Source: DATJLQ01 sp035509415
GTDB lineage: Bacteria; Pseudomonadota; Alphaproteobacteria; JACZXZ01
Length of the DNA: 19,952 nucleotides
Assembly: GCA_035509415.1 (NCBI GenBank)
Contig: DATJLQ010000133.1
Span: 1-19,952, forward strand
Direction: 5' to 3'
Shown: positions 1 through 7,808 of the stretch, one piece after another
Position numbering within the stretch: the first letter of the stretch is position 1
Layout of the letters: each line of letters starts with the position of its first letter
The notes under the pieces: model-generated
What the model was told of the DNA's origin: nothing
Seen by the model: the letters and a program-made list of their open reading frames with translations, nothing else
The model's database searches: none
Program-made: the position numbers and the translations under genes

Positions 1-1
1 G

Positions 2-313
2 CCCGCGACGCTCCATGTCCGGCTCACGGCCAACGCCTATGCGGCCCAAGCCAACGAGGTGGTGCTCGCGATCTTCCGCTCCGGCCAGGCGCCGGCACTC
101 AAGGTCGAGACCAAGCCGGTCGCGGCCGACGGCCGGGTCTATTTCGACGAAAGCTTCGATATTCCCAACGTGTCGGCGAACGGGGTCAGCCTCGATGTGC
201 GTATGGGCATTACCAAGCCCGGTCCGGTGGTCATCAATGGGCCCAGTGCCGGCGCCCCCCATGCCGATGTTCCCTTCCCCACCCTCGACGTGACCGAGGC
301 CGGCTCGCCTTGA
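2..313 (+). CDS. C-terminal end of a protein carrying the repeated beta-rich module (5' truncated by window)
   Basis: The frame is open from base 2 to the TGA at 311-313, giving about 103 residues, with the start outside the window. The first in-frame ATG at 59 lies inside the conserved part and is not the real start. The sequence reads HVRLTANAYAAQANEVVLAI, then a GVSLDVRMGI segment and PGPVVINGP. The same order of blocks occurs in the C-terminus of the ATPase at 1329-2741 (LRVNANAY...VVIAVF...VSFDVRIG...PGQIVINGP) and in the anchored protein at 16285-16914. I do not recognise a named family. Alternating hydrophobic strands suggest a beta-sandwich. Lying directly upstream of a polysaccharide exporter, it may belong to the same export cluster. 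The enzyme or anchor it was attached to cannot be seen. Confidence 0.8.
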   Translation, partial: PATLHVRLTANAYAAQANEVVLAIFRSGQAPALKVETKPVAADGRVYFDESFDIPNVSANGVSLDVRMGITKPGPVVINGPSAGAPHADVPFPTLDVTEAGSP

Positions 314-512
314 GGAACCGCCCCGCGCGTCGGCTTGCTCGATTCGCGGCCGTCGCCCGGGAGCGACATTTCGACGCACGCGAGTCGGCCCCGGCTCCGC
401 CCGGAGTGCCGGAAACATTGCAAAACGGCCGCCTCAATGGTACCGGAAGGCCGCGCGTCGACCGTCGGGCGGCCTCCCCGACCGCAGCATTCGTGATGAA
501 GAGCGACCGTAA
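314..512 (+). other. Intergenic leader before the exporter genes, with an inverted repeat
   Basis: This 199-base gap is the largest on the plus strand within the cluster and the most likely place for a promoter of the exporter operon. I see no convincing -35/-10 pair; TTGCAA at 418-423 has only a poor -10 match 17 bases downstream. GGCCGC (449-454) and GCGGCC (469-474) could form a six-pair stem with a 14-base loop. No T-run follows, so it is not a canonical terminator. Confidence 0.3.
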
Positions 513-1316
513 ATGCTGAGCCTGAAGCCGGACTATTCGGGCGCGTTCAGCGACCTCGTGCACGGCATCGCGGCCGCGCAAATCTGGCTCCGACTCGGCT
601 GGCAGGAGGTCAAGCGGCGTTACCGCCGCACCACCTTCGGGCCGTTCTGGACCACGCTCGGCGTCGGCATGTATATCGGCGCCTACGCCTTCCTGCTGCC
701 GCGCCTGTTCCACGTCGACATGAGCCAGTACCTGCCCTATGTCGCGACCGGCATGGTGGCCTGGACCTTCGTGACCGCCCTGATCACCGAGGGCTGCGCG
801 ACCTATACCGCGGCGGTGGGGCTGATCCAGCAGCTCAGCTTCCCCTTTGCCGTGCTCAACTGCATGGTGATCTGGCGCAACATCATCGTCTTCTTCCACA
901 ATCTGGTCATCGTCGTGATCGTCGTGGTCCTGCTCAAGGTGCCGGTCACCTGGAACACGCTGTTGCTGTTTCCCGGCCTCTTGATCGTCTCGCTGAACGG
1001 CATGTGGATCACGATCCTGCTCGGCATGATCAGCACGCGCTTTCGCGACGTGCCGCCGCTGGTCGGCAATTTGGTATCGATCATGATCTTCGTGACGCCG
1101 GTGTTCTTCTTCATCACCCAGCTCGGGCCGCGCAGCCGGCATCTCATGAACCTGAACCTCCTGCTTCATCTGGTCGAGGTGCTGCGCGCGCCGATGCTCG
1201 GGCAGGTGCCGCCCTTGATCAGCTACGAAGCGACCATCGGCAGCGCCGTGGTCGGCTTGATCGCGACGTTCGTCATTTATGCGCGCTTCCGTCCGCGCAT
1301 CGCCTATTGGCTCTGA
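513..1316 (+). CDS. wzm: ABC-2 type polysaccharide export permease (Wzm-like)
   Basis: A 267-residue inner-membrane permease of an ABC exporter for O-antigen or capsule-type polysaccharide. It would move lipid-linked glycan across the inner membrane, powered by the ATPase encoded next. The N-terminal cytoplasmic segment carries the family's landmark WQEVKRRYRRTTFGPFW (residues 30-46), just before the first membrane span. About six hydrophobic spans are visible at roughly 45-66, 74-92, 112-142, 148-171, 183-203 and 240-258. The protein ends RPRIAYWL, like other Wzm/RfbA-type permeases, and its length is typical. The start is the ATG at 513, with a weak GAAGAG-like ribosome site about ten bases upstream. 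The ATPase gene begins 12 bases after its stop. The general role is secure; the exported glycan is unknown. Confidence 0.93.
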   Translation: MLSLKPDYSGAFSDLVHGIAAAQIWLRLGWQEVKRRYRRTTFGPFWTTLGVGMYIGAYAFLLPRLFHVDMSQYLPYVATGMVAWTFVTALITEGCATYTAAVGLIQQLSFPFAVLNCMVIWRNIIVFFHNLVIVVIVVVLLKVPVTWNTLLLFPGLLIVSLNGMWITILLGMISTRFRDVPPLVGNLVSIMIFVTPVFFFITQLGPRSRHLMNLNLLLHLVEVLRAPMLGQVPPLISYEATIGSAVVGLIATFVIYARFRPRIAYWL

Positions 1317-1320
1317 GGGG
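1315..1320 (+). promoter_or_regulatory. Ribosome binding site of the exporter ATPase
   Basis: GAGGGG overlaps the permease stop codon (TGA, 1314-1316) and sits eight bases before the GTG at 1329. It decides that non-ATG start and suggests tight coupling of permease and ATPase translation. Confidence 0.6.
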
Positions 1321-1328
1321 ATCGGGAC

Positions 1329-2741
1329 GTGGCCTCGATCGTCGTCGACAACGTCACCATCGATCTGCCGATCTACGGCTCGAGCCATCGCAGCCTGCGC
1401 AAGACCCTGTTCGCGCGCACCGGCGGCCTGATCCGGCGCGAGGGCGAGCGGCGCAAGCGCGTCGTGGTGCGCGCGCTCGACAATATCTCGTTCACCTTGG
1501 AGCACGGCGACCGGGTCGGGCTGATTGGCCATAACGGCGCCGGCAAGACCACGCTGCTCAGGGCCTTGGCGGGCGTCTATCGGCCGTCCGCGGGCGTGAT
1601 TCGTCGCGAGGGCACCCTATCGCCCCTGTTCAACGCGGCGCCGGGATTGGATACCGAAGACAGCGGCTACGAGAACATCATCAGCTGCGGCATGTTCCTC
1701 GGCATGAGCAAGGCCGAGATCCAGCGCAAAATGCCCGACATCGAGAGCTTTTGCGAGCTCGGGGAATATCTCGCATTGCCGGTGCGCACTTACTCGGCGG
1801 GCATGCTCACGCGCCTGAGCTTCGCCCTCGCGACGGCGCTCGACCCCGGCATTCTGCTGCTCGACGAGGGACTCGCGGCCGGCGACGCGCGCTTCAGCGC
1901 GCGCGCCGCGCGGCGCATGCAGGCCCTGATCGAGCGCTCCAGCATCCTCGTCGTCGCGAGTCATTCGGAAGGCATCATCTCGCAGATGTGTTCCAAGGTC
2001 ATCGTGCTGGAGAAGGGACGCATCCTCGGCATCGGACCGATCCGCGAGATGATCGAGCTCTATCATCGGCGCAACGCCGAGATCGATGTCGCCGCCGCGC
2101 CGGCGTCCGTGCCGGCACCCGAGCCCGAGCCCGCGCCCACGCCCGAGCCGGCACCGGATCCGGTAGCCGAGCCCGCACCGGCCGTGGCACCGACGGCCGA
2201 GGCGTCGCCGGCCGAGGCATCGCCGGCCGAAATTCCGGCGGTTGCGGCGCCGGAGCCCGCGATACCCGACCAGGCGCCAAGCGAGGCGGCAGCGCCAGCC
2301 CGCCCGGGCGACCCGGTCCAGCTCATTTACCGGTCGGTCCACGCGATCTCGGCGGTCATGCCGTCGGATCCCGAGCGCATCGGCCCGTGGGGCGGATCGA
2401 GCATCCTCGGCTACCATTACGAGCCGAAGGAGGGGCAACGCGCGATCAAGCTGCGCGTCAACGCCAATGCCTACTCGATCGACGACAATGAGGTCGTGAT
2501 TGCCGTTTTTCGCGACGGTAACAGTATTCCGCTCGCCTATCGCGTGAGCAAGGTCAAGGCGGGCGAGTATGCCCTGTTCGATCTCGACCTGGACGTGTCG
2601 GTCGCCGGGGCGCGCGGCGTGAGCTTCGACGTCCGGATCGGGCCGGCACTTCCCGGGCAGATCGTGATCAACGGTCCGGAAAGCGGCTTGCGCGTCGACG
2701 TGCCGGTGCCCGCGCTCAACATCTGGGACGGGCACCCGTGA
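1329..2741 (+). CDS. wzt: ABC polysaccharide exporter ATPase (Wzt-like) with C-terminal glycan-recognition-type module
   Basis: A 470-residue ATPase partner of the preceding permease. The nucleotide-binding domain (about 1-250) has Walker A GHNGAGKTT (67-75), an ABC signature in the diverged form YSAGM (155-159), Walker B ILLLDE (175-180) and the H-loop His212. A Pro/Ala/Glu-rich linker (about 255-325) with tandem EASPA units follows. The C-terminal module (about 330-466) matches the proteins at both ends of this cluster. In known Wzt proteins of the O8/O9a type a C-terminal beta-sandwich binds the finished glycan; a similar role here is inference, and I cannot tell whether this is the same fold family. 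The start is GTG at 1329, supported by GAGGGG at 1315-1320, eight bases upstream. Its TGA overlaps the next gene's GTG. Confidence 0.93.
   Translation: MASIVVDNVTIDLPIYGSSHRSLRKTLFARTGGLIRREGERRKRVVVRALDNISFTLEHGDRVGLIGHNGAGKTTLLRALAGVYRPSAGVIRREGTLSPLFNAAPGLDTEDSGYENIISCGMFLGMSKAEIQRKMPDIESFCELGEYLALPVRTYSAGMLTRLSFALATALDPGILLLDEGLAAGDARFSARAARRMQALIERSSILVVASHSEGIISQMCSKVIVLEKGRILGIGPIREMIELYHRRNAEIDVAAAPASVPAPEPEPAPTPEPAPDPVAEPAPAVAPTAEASPAEASPAEIPAVAAPEPAIPDQAPSEAAAPARPGDPVQLIYRSVHAISAVMPSDPERIGPWGGSSILGYHYEPKEGQRAIKLRVNANAYSIDDNEVVIAVFRDGNSIPLAYRVSKVKAGEYALFDLDLDVSVAGARGVSFDVRIGPALPGQIVINGPESGLRVDVPVPALNIWDGHP
2199..2228 (+). repeat. Two tandem 15-base units coding for EASPA in the ATPase linker
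   Basis: Residues 291-300 of the ATPase are EASPAEASPA. They are encoded by two 15-base units differing at a single base (GCG versus GCA for the first alanine). They lie in the Pro/Ala/Glu-rich linker between ATPase and C-terminal module, a low-complexity segment that may vary in length between strains. Confidence 0.6.
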
Positions 2742-3331
2742 GGGCTTCGGCCGCCGGCGTACCGTCCCGGACCGGGCGCGCCGCGGTCTTTCTCGACCGC
2801 GACGGCGTCCTCAACCGGAGCGCGGTGCGCGACGGCAAGCCCCGCGCGCCGCGCACCCTCGCCGAGTTCCGCATGCTGCCCGGCGTCCGCCGCGCGGTCG
2901 AAAGGTTGCGCCGGCGCAATCTACTGATAGTTGTCGTAACAAATCAGCCCGACATCGGTCACGGTCTGATCGATCCGGCTCAGGTCGAGGCGATGCACGA
3001 GCGCCTCGCATCGCGAATACCGATTGACGCCATCGAAATTTGCCCGCATCGGCAGGACGCGGGATGCGACTGCCGAAAGCCGCGGATTGGCATGCTGAAA
3101 GCCGCCGCGCGCCGGCTCAAAATCGACTTTTCGCGCAGCTTCATGGTAGGCGACCGCGCGAGTGACGTCCTTGCCGGGCATGACGCTGGGTGCTATACAA
3201 TATTCGTCAACCGGGGGTATGACACGCACATGAGCGTACGCCCGAATGGCATTGCGCGATCGCTATCCGGAGCGGTCGATATTATCGTCAGGGTTGTAGA
3301 ACAGCACAATCTGGAAAAGGTCCATCGGTAG
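2738..3331 (+). CDS. gmhB: HAD-superfamily sugar bisphosphate phosphatase (GmhB / histidinol-phosphatase type)
   Basis: A 197-residue HAD phosphatase of the GmhB type, which removes the 7-phosphate of heptose 1,7-bisphosphate in nucleotide-heptose synthesis. Motif I is FLDRDGVLN, with nucleophile Asp20 and acid/base Asp22. Motif II is VVTNQ (Thr68, Asn69). The family's zinc-binding cluster is CPHRQDAGCDCRKP (Cys102, His104, Cys110, Cys112). Motifs III/IV are Lys114 and MVGDRASD (Asp139, Asp143). Length is normal. The GTG start at 2738 overlaps the ATPase stop as GTGA. From about 2920 the gene uses unusually many A/T-ending codons (ATA, ACA, GTA, CTA) compared with its neighbours, which may mean a separate origin. 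The exact substrate is inferred from context; histidinol phosphate or another sugar phosphate cannot be excluded. Confidence 0.85.
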   Translation: MRASAAGVPSRTGRAAVFLDRDGVLNRSAVRDGKPRAPRTLAEFRMLPGVRRAVERLRRRNLLIVVVTNQPDIGHGLIDPAQVEAMHERLASRIPIDAIEICPHRQDAGCDCRKPRIGMLKAAARRLKIDFSRSFMVGDRASDVLAGHDAGCYTIFVNRGYDTHMSVRPNGIARSLSGAVDIIVRVVEQHNLEKVHR

Positions 3332-3372
3332 GCCGGCACAGGATCGGTCCGCGCGAGGATTGAATTGGTTTG

Positions 3373-4161
3373 ATGGGGGCGATCGTGGAAGAATTGAAGA
3401 CTTTGAAGACGAAGATCTTTGCCGACGGGGCGGATTTCGCCGCCATCGTCGAGCTCAGCAAAAATCCCCTGATCAAGGGGTTCACCACCAATCCGACGCT
3501 GGTTCGCAAGGCCGGCGTCACCGATTACGAGGAGTTCGGACGCGAGTTGCTCGCGACGGTGCGCGACCGGCCGGTCTCCCTCGAGGTGTTCGCCGACGAA
3601 TTCCCCGAGATGGCGCGCCAGGCGCGCGAGATCGCGGGCTGGGGGGCGAACGTCAACGTCAAGATTCCGGTTACCAATACGCGGCGCGTGTTCTCCGGGC
3701 CGCTCATTCGCGAGCTGTCCTACGCGGGCATCGTGCTCAACGTGACGGCGATCATGACGCTCGACCAGGTGCGCGCGGTCGCCGCATGCCTGTGCCCGAG
3801 CACGCCGGCCTTCGTCTCGGTGTTCGCGGGCCGCATCGCGGACACGGGCGTCGATCCGGTGCCGGTGATGGCGCACGCGGTCGACATCCTGAAGCCGCTG
3901 CCCAAGGCCGAGCTCATCTGGGCCAGCCCGCGCGAATCCCTGAACATCTTCCAGGCCAATGCGATCGGGTGCCACGTGATCACCGTCACGGGCGACATCC
4001 TGAAGAAGCTGAGCCTGGTCGGCAAAGCGCTCGACGATTACTCGCTCGAGACGGTCGTGGGCTTCCGGCGCGACGCCGTCGCGGCCGGATATAGCATCGC
4101 GGGCGACGCCGGGGCGGGCGATATCGCCGCCGCCGACGGGGCCAAGCGCGCGCGAGCCTGA
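3373..4161 (+). CDS. Transaldolase-family protein
   Basis: A 262-residue TIM-barrel aldolase of the transaldolase/fructose-6-phosphate aldolase family. It begins KTKIFADGADFAAI, has the early motif GFTTNPTL (family T-T-N-P), and places the Schiff-base lysine in VNVKIPVT (the Lys encoded at 3661-3663). A late GCHVITVT strand is also typical. Transaldolases transfer a dihydroxyacetone unit between sugar phosphates and can make sedoheptulose 7-phosphate. Two barrel residues after the lysine (TNTRRVF) and the C-terminus differ from housekeeping TalB, so the substrate may be specialised. The start is uncertain: TTG 3370, ATG 3373 (chosen; AGGA at 3356-3359) or GTG 3385. Co-occurrence with a split transketolase further along suggests a dedicated supply of an unusual ketose phosphate. 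Confidence 0.85.
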   Translation: MGAIVEELKTLKTKIFADGADFAAIVELSKNPLIKGFTTNPTLVRKAGVTDYEEFGRELLATVRDRPVSLEVFADEFPEMARQAREIAGWGANVNVKIPVTNTRRVFSGPLIRELSYAGIVLNVTAIMTLDQVRAVAACLCPSTPAFVSVFAGRIADTGVDPVPVMAHAVDILKPLPKAELIWASPRESLNIFQANAIGCHVITVTGDILKKLSLVGKALDDYSLETVVGFRRDAVAAGYSIAGDAGAGDIAAADGAKRARA

Positions 4162-4239
4162 TCCCGCCCGATCTCTTCCGAGGACTCTCCCGCGCCAGCG
4201 CACAACATCAACTTGAACGGTCGAGGCTATTGACGCGCC

Positions 4240-5241
4240 ATGAAGAACATCGTGGTTACCGGCGGCGCCGGGTACGTCGGAAACGTGCTGGTCCCGCATC
4301 TCCTCGAGAAGGGATACGGCGTCACCGTCTATGACGCGCTCTATTTCGGCGACGAGACGCTGCCGAAGGGCGATCCGCGGCTCAAGATCGTCGAGGGCGA
4401 CGTGCGCGACACGCGCAAGCTCGCGCGCGTCTTCGCCGGCGCCGACACGGTGCTCCACCTCGCCTGCATCTCGAACGATCCGAGCTTCGAGCTCGACGAG
4501 AATCTGAGCAAGAGCATCAATTTCGACTGCTTCGAGCCGATGGTCGTGGCGGCCAAGGCCGCGGGCGTCAAGCGCTTCGTCTATTGTTCATCGAGCTCGG
4601 TCTACGGCGTCTCCGAAGCCCCCGACGTGACCGAGGACCATCCGCTGGTACCGCTCACGCTCTACAACAAGTACAAGGGCATGTGCGAGCCGGTCCTGTT
4701 CCGGCACCAGGCGCCCGGCTTCACCTGCGTCACCATCCGGCCGGCGACCGTGTGCGGCTACAGCCCGCGCCTGCGCCTCGACCTCTCGGTCAACATCCTC
4801 ACCAACCTCGCGATCAACAAGGGCGTCATCACGGTGTTCGGCGGCACGCAGCTGCGCCCGAACCTGCACATCGAGGACATGTCGGACGTCTACCTCCTGA
4901 TGATCGAGGCCCCGGCCGAGAAGATCGCGGGCGAGATCTTCAACATCGGCGTGCAGAACCTCTCGATCGCGCGCATCGCCGAGATCGTGCGCGACATCGT
5001 CCAGGAGGAGTTTCCCGGCCGCCCGCCGATCAAGATCGAGACCACGCCGTCGAACGATCTGCGCTCCTACCACATCAATTCCGACAAGATCAGGCGCGTC
5101 CTCGGCTACGTGCCGAAGCGCACGGTCACGGACGCGGTGCGCGACCTGTGCCGCGCCTTCAAGGCGGGCCGCATTCCGGACAGCCTGACCGACGACCGCT
5201 ATTTCAACGTCAGGACCATGAAAGCGATCAAAGCGGCATGA
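4240..5241 (+). CDS. NAD-dependent sugar epimerase/dehydratase (extended SDR)
   Basis: A 333-residue extended short-chain dehydrogenase acting on a nucleotide sugar in the cytoplasm. The NAD-binding glycine motif is GGAGYVGN (8-15). The catalytic set is intact: CSSSSVYG (Ser118-120) and YNKYK (Tyr142, Lys146). The HIEDMSDVYLLMIEAP segment and the 'NIG..N' substrate-domain motif are typical of WcaG/GalE-like enzymes. Which carbon is epimerised or dehydrated cannot be read from sequence; UDP-glucose 4-epimerase-like or HldD-like chemistry are both possible. ATG 4240 opens directly into the first beta strand, as expected. It follows a 78-base gap after the transaldolase gene and overlaps the next SDR gene by ATGA. 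Confidence 0.9.
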   Translation: MKNIVVTGGAGYVGNVLVPHLLEKGYGVTVYDALYFGDETLPKGDPRLKIVEGDVRDTRKLARVFAGADTVLHLACISNDPSFELDENLSKSINFDCFEPMVVAAKAAGVKRFVYCSSSSVYGVSEAPDVTEDHPLVPLTLYNKYKGMCEPVLFRHQAPGFTCVTIRPATVCGYSPRLRLDLSVNILTNLAINKGVITVFGGTQLRPNLHIEDMSDVYLLMIEAPAEKIAGEIFNIGVQNLSIARIAEIVRDIVQEEFPGRPPIKIETTPSNDLRSYHINSDKIRRVLGYVPKRTVTDAVRDLCRAFKAGRIPDSLTDDRYFNVRTMKAIKAA

Positions 5242-6236
5242 GCGGCAGGGCGACCGCTGTCGTCACCGGCGGCGCCGGGTTTATCGGCAGCCACATGGTG
5301 GATCACCTGCTGGCGCAAGGGTACCGCGTCCGGGTGATCGACAATTTGAGCGGCGGCCGCGAGGCCAATCTCGCGCACCATGCGCGGAACCCCGACCTCG
5401 CCTTCGAGAAGGCCGACATTCGGACGCTCGATCCGCGCGCGGCGCTGTTTCGCGGCGCCAGCCACGTGCTGCACTTCGCCGGCATCGGCGACATCGTGCC
5501 GTCGATCGACAATCCGACCGACTATATGGACACCAACGTGCAAGGCACGGTGCGCGTGCTCGAATGCGCGCGCCACGCCAAGGTGGCGAAGTTCGTCTAT
5601 GCCGCCTCCTCGTCGTGCTATGGCCTTGCCGCCACGCCGACGCGCGAGGATCATCCGATCGCGCCGCAATATCCCTACGCGCTCTCGAAATACCTGGGCG
5701 AGCAGGCGGCGTTCCACTGGCGCCTGGTCTACCGGCTGCCGGTCAACTCGATCCGCATCTTCAACGCCTACGGCACGCGCGTGCGCACGACCGGCGCCTA
5801 CGGCGCGGTGTTCGGCGTCTTCTTCAAGCAGAAGCTCGCGGCGAAGCCCTTCACCGTGGTCGGCGACGGCACACAGCGGCGCGACTTTCTTTATGCCAGC
5901 GACGTCGCGAGCGCCTTCCTGCTCGCGGCGGAGACCGCGCTCACGGGGCAGATCTGGAACCTCGGCGCCGGCAATCCCCAATCGGTCAATCGGCTGGTCG
6001 AGCTGATCGGCGGCCCGGTCGTCTACATCCCGAAGCGCCCGGGCGAGCCCGACGTCACCTGGGCCGACATCGGCAAGATCACGCGCGAGCTCGGCTGGCG
6101 GCCGCGCATCCCGTTCGAAGAGGGTGTTGCGAAGATGATGGCCGAGATCGACAATTGGCGCGACGCGCCGTTGTGGGATCCGGAGTCGATCCGCGGCGCG
6201 ACGCGGACCTGGTTCGAAACACTCGGGGCGGAGTAG
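5238..6236 (+). CDS. NAD-dependent sugar epimerase/dehydratase (extended SDR, GalE/WbpP-like)
   Basis: A 332-residue extended SDR, distinct from the SDR immediately upstream. It has GGAGFIGS (11-18), an acidic residue at the end of beta-2 (VIDNLSGG) that prefers NAD, ASSSCYG (Ser124-126) and the catalytic YALSK (Tyr147, Lys151). The substrate-side motif DGTQRRDFLYASDVASAF is characteristic of UDP-hexose(NAc) 4-epimerases and relatives. The in-frame reading continues far upstream without a stop, but that part is an out-of-frame shadow of the previous SDR. The true start is the ATG at 5238, which overlaps the previous stop as ATGA and begins right at the Rossmann fold. Likely product: an epimerised nucleotide sugar for the exported glycan. 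Confidence 0.92.
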   Translation: MSGRATAVVTGGAGFIGSHMVDHLLAQGYRVRVIDNLSGGREANLAHHARNPDLAFEKADIRTLDPRAALFRGASHVLHFAGIGDIVPSIDNPTDYMDTNVQGTVRVLECARHAKVAKFVYAASSSCYGLAATPTREDHPIAPQYPYALSKYLGEQAAFHWRLVYRLPVNSIRIFNAYGTRVRTTGAYGAVFGVFFKQKLAAKPFTVVGDGTQRRDFLYASDVASAFLLAAETALTGQIWNLGAGNPQSVNRLVELIGGPVVYIPKRPGEPDVTWADIGKITRELGWRPRIPFEEGVAKMMAEIDNWRDAPLWDPESIRGATRTWFETLGAE

Positions 6237-6240
6237 CGTC

Positions 6241-7791
6241 ATGCTGCCAAAACTGGCCGGCGAGTATCGGCGCAAGGTCAAGACCATCGACGAGGTGTGC
6301 GCCGCGGTCGGCGCGCGCCCGCGCCAGCGGCCGGTGATCATGTGCCACGGCGTGTTCGACCTGATCCACCCGGGCCACGTCCGGCACCTGGTCTACGCCA
6401 AGGAGAAGGCGGACATATTGGTCGCGAGCCTCACGGCCGACATCCACATCACCAAGGCCGAGTACCGGCCGTTCGTACCGCAGGATTTGCGCGCGCTCAA
6501 CCTCGCGGCGCTCGAGATGGTCGATTACGTGGTCATCGATCCCAATCCGACGCCGCTCGAGCATATCGCGCGCCTCCAGCCCGACTTTTTCGCCAAGGGC
6601 TACGAATACGTCAACGGCCGCATCAATCCGAAGACCCAGCAGGAGCTCGACGTGCTGCGCAGCTACGGCGGCGAGATCGTCTTCACGCCGGGCGACATCG
6701 TCTATTCCTCGTCCCACCTGATCGAGACCGTCCCGCCGGACCTGTCGATCGAAAAGCTCCTGCTCCTGATGGAGGCGGAACGGCTGACGTTCGCCGGGCT
6801 GCGCGGAACCCTGAACACGTTCGAGGGCGTCGAAGTGCACGTGGTGGGCGACACGATCGTCGACAGCCTCACCTACACCACGATGATCGGCGGCATGACC
6901 AAGACGCCGACGCCGAGCGTGCGCTTCGACCAGCGCCGCGACTTCATCGGCGGCGCCGCCGTGGTCGCCGAGCATCTGAGCGCCGCCGGCGCCAAAGTCA
7001 CGCTCTCGACCGTGCTGGGCGACGATCCGCTCGGGCAATTCGTCGTCGACGGCCTCACCCGGATCGGCGTCAAGGTCCTGCCGATCGTCGATCACGGCCG
7101 GCCGACCTGCCACAAGAACGCGATCGTGTGCGGCGAATACCGGCTCTTGAAGATCGACACGCTCGACAACGGCAGCGTTTCCGACGACCAGGCGCAGAAG
7201 CTGGCGGACCAGATCCACGACGTGAACGCGCGCGCGGTGGTGTTCAGCGATTTCCGGCACGGCATCTTCAACGGCCGGACCATCCAGCGCCTCATCAAGG
7301 CGATCCCCGCGCAGACCTACCGCGTCGCCGACAGCCAGGTCGCGAGCCGCTGGGGCAACGTCATGGACTTCCGCGGCTTCGATCTCCTGACGCCGAACGA
7401 GCGCGAGGCGCGCTTCGCGCTCGCCGACCAGGATACCGGCATCCGGCCGCTCGCCGCGCGCCTGCTCCAGGAATCGGATTGCAAGACCTTGATCCTCAAG
7501 CTCGGCGAGCGCGGCGTGCTCACCTGCCGCGGCCGCGCGCCCGAGGATCCGCGCAATTTCTTCGTGGTCGACAGCTTCGCGGCCAACGTGGTCGACGCGG
7601 TCGGCGCCGGCGACGCGCTGCTCGCCTACGCGACGCTGACCTTGGTCACCGCCGGCTCCGAGGCGGCCGCCTCGATCCTCGGGTCGATGGCCGCGGCGCT
7701 CGAGTGCGAGGCGGACGGCAACATTCCGATCGGGCGCGCGGACGTCCTCAACAAGATCACCGCGGTCGAGAAGCAGGCGCACTTCGTGTGA
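6241..7791 (+). CDS. Nucleotidyltransferase-PfkB kinase fusion, reverse order to HldE/RfaE
   Basis: A 516-residue bifunctional protein. The N-terminal cytidylyltransferase-fold domain (about 30-170) has GVFDLIHPGHVRHL with the HxGH-type motif His43-Pro-Gly-His46. The C-terminal ribokinase/PfkB domain (about 195-510) has VGDTIVDS, GGAAVVAEHL, LTPNEREARFA and the catalytic anion-hole motif DAVGAGD (452-458, Asp458). HldE of ADP-heptose synthesis has the same two domains but with kinase first. Together the domains would phosphorylate a sugar at C1 and couple it to a nucleotide. The GmhB-type phosphatase nearby would supply the step between them. The nucleotide used (ADP, CDP or other) and the sugar are not readable. 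It starts four bases after the preceding SDR's stop. Confidence 0.9.
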   Translation: MLPKLAGEYRRKVKTIDEVCAAVGARPRQRPVIMCHGVFDLIHPGHVRHLVYAKEKADILVASLTADIHITKAEYRPFVPQDLRALNLAALEMVDYVVIDPNPTPLEHIARLQPDFFAKGYEYVNGRINPKTQQELDVLRSYGGEIVFTPGDIVYSSSHLIETVPPDLSIEKLLLLMEAERLTFAGLRGTLNTFEGVEVHVVGDTIVDSLTYTTMIGGMTKTPTPSVRFDQRRDFIGGAAVVAEHLSAAGAKVTLSTVLGDDPLGQFVVDGLTRIGVKVLPIVDHGRPTCHKNAIVCGEYRLLKIDTLDNGSVSDDQAQKLADQIHDVNARAVVFSDFRHGIFNGRTIQRLIKAIPAQTYRVADSQVASRWGNVMDFRGFDLLTPNEREARFALADQDTGIRPLAARLLQESDCKTLILKLGERGVLTCRGRAPEDPRNFFVVDSFAANVVDAVGAGDALLAYATLTLVTAGSEAAASILGSMAAALECEADGNIPIGRADVLNKITAVEKQAHFV

Positions 7792-7808
7792 CGGCAGGTT
7801 CATCGCCG

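Noticed and set aside
418..446. Sigma-70-type promoter before the exporter
   Set aside because: TTGCAA is a partial -35 match, but the correctly spaced -10 (TACCGG) is too poor to annotate.
234..1532. Long minus-strand open frame opposite the permease gene
   Set aside because: It is rich in Asp, His, Arg and Gln with no domain motif, and is the usual antisense shadow in GC-rich DNA. The plus-strand permease has clear membrane spans and family motifs.
4584..5237. Possible N-terminal extension of the second SDR
   Set aside because: The in-frame sequence upstream of 5238 is an alternative-frame reading of the first SDR gene. The ATG at 5238 has an ATGA overlap and begins exactly at the Rossmann fold.
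6079..7803. 574-codon minus-strand frame opposite the nucleotidyltransferase-kinase gene
   Set aside because: Its composition is shadow-like (Asp/His/Val/Arg-rich), it shows no recognisable domain, and the plus-strand frame carries intact catalytic motifs along its whole length.
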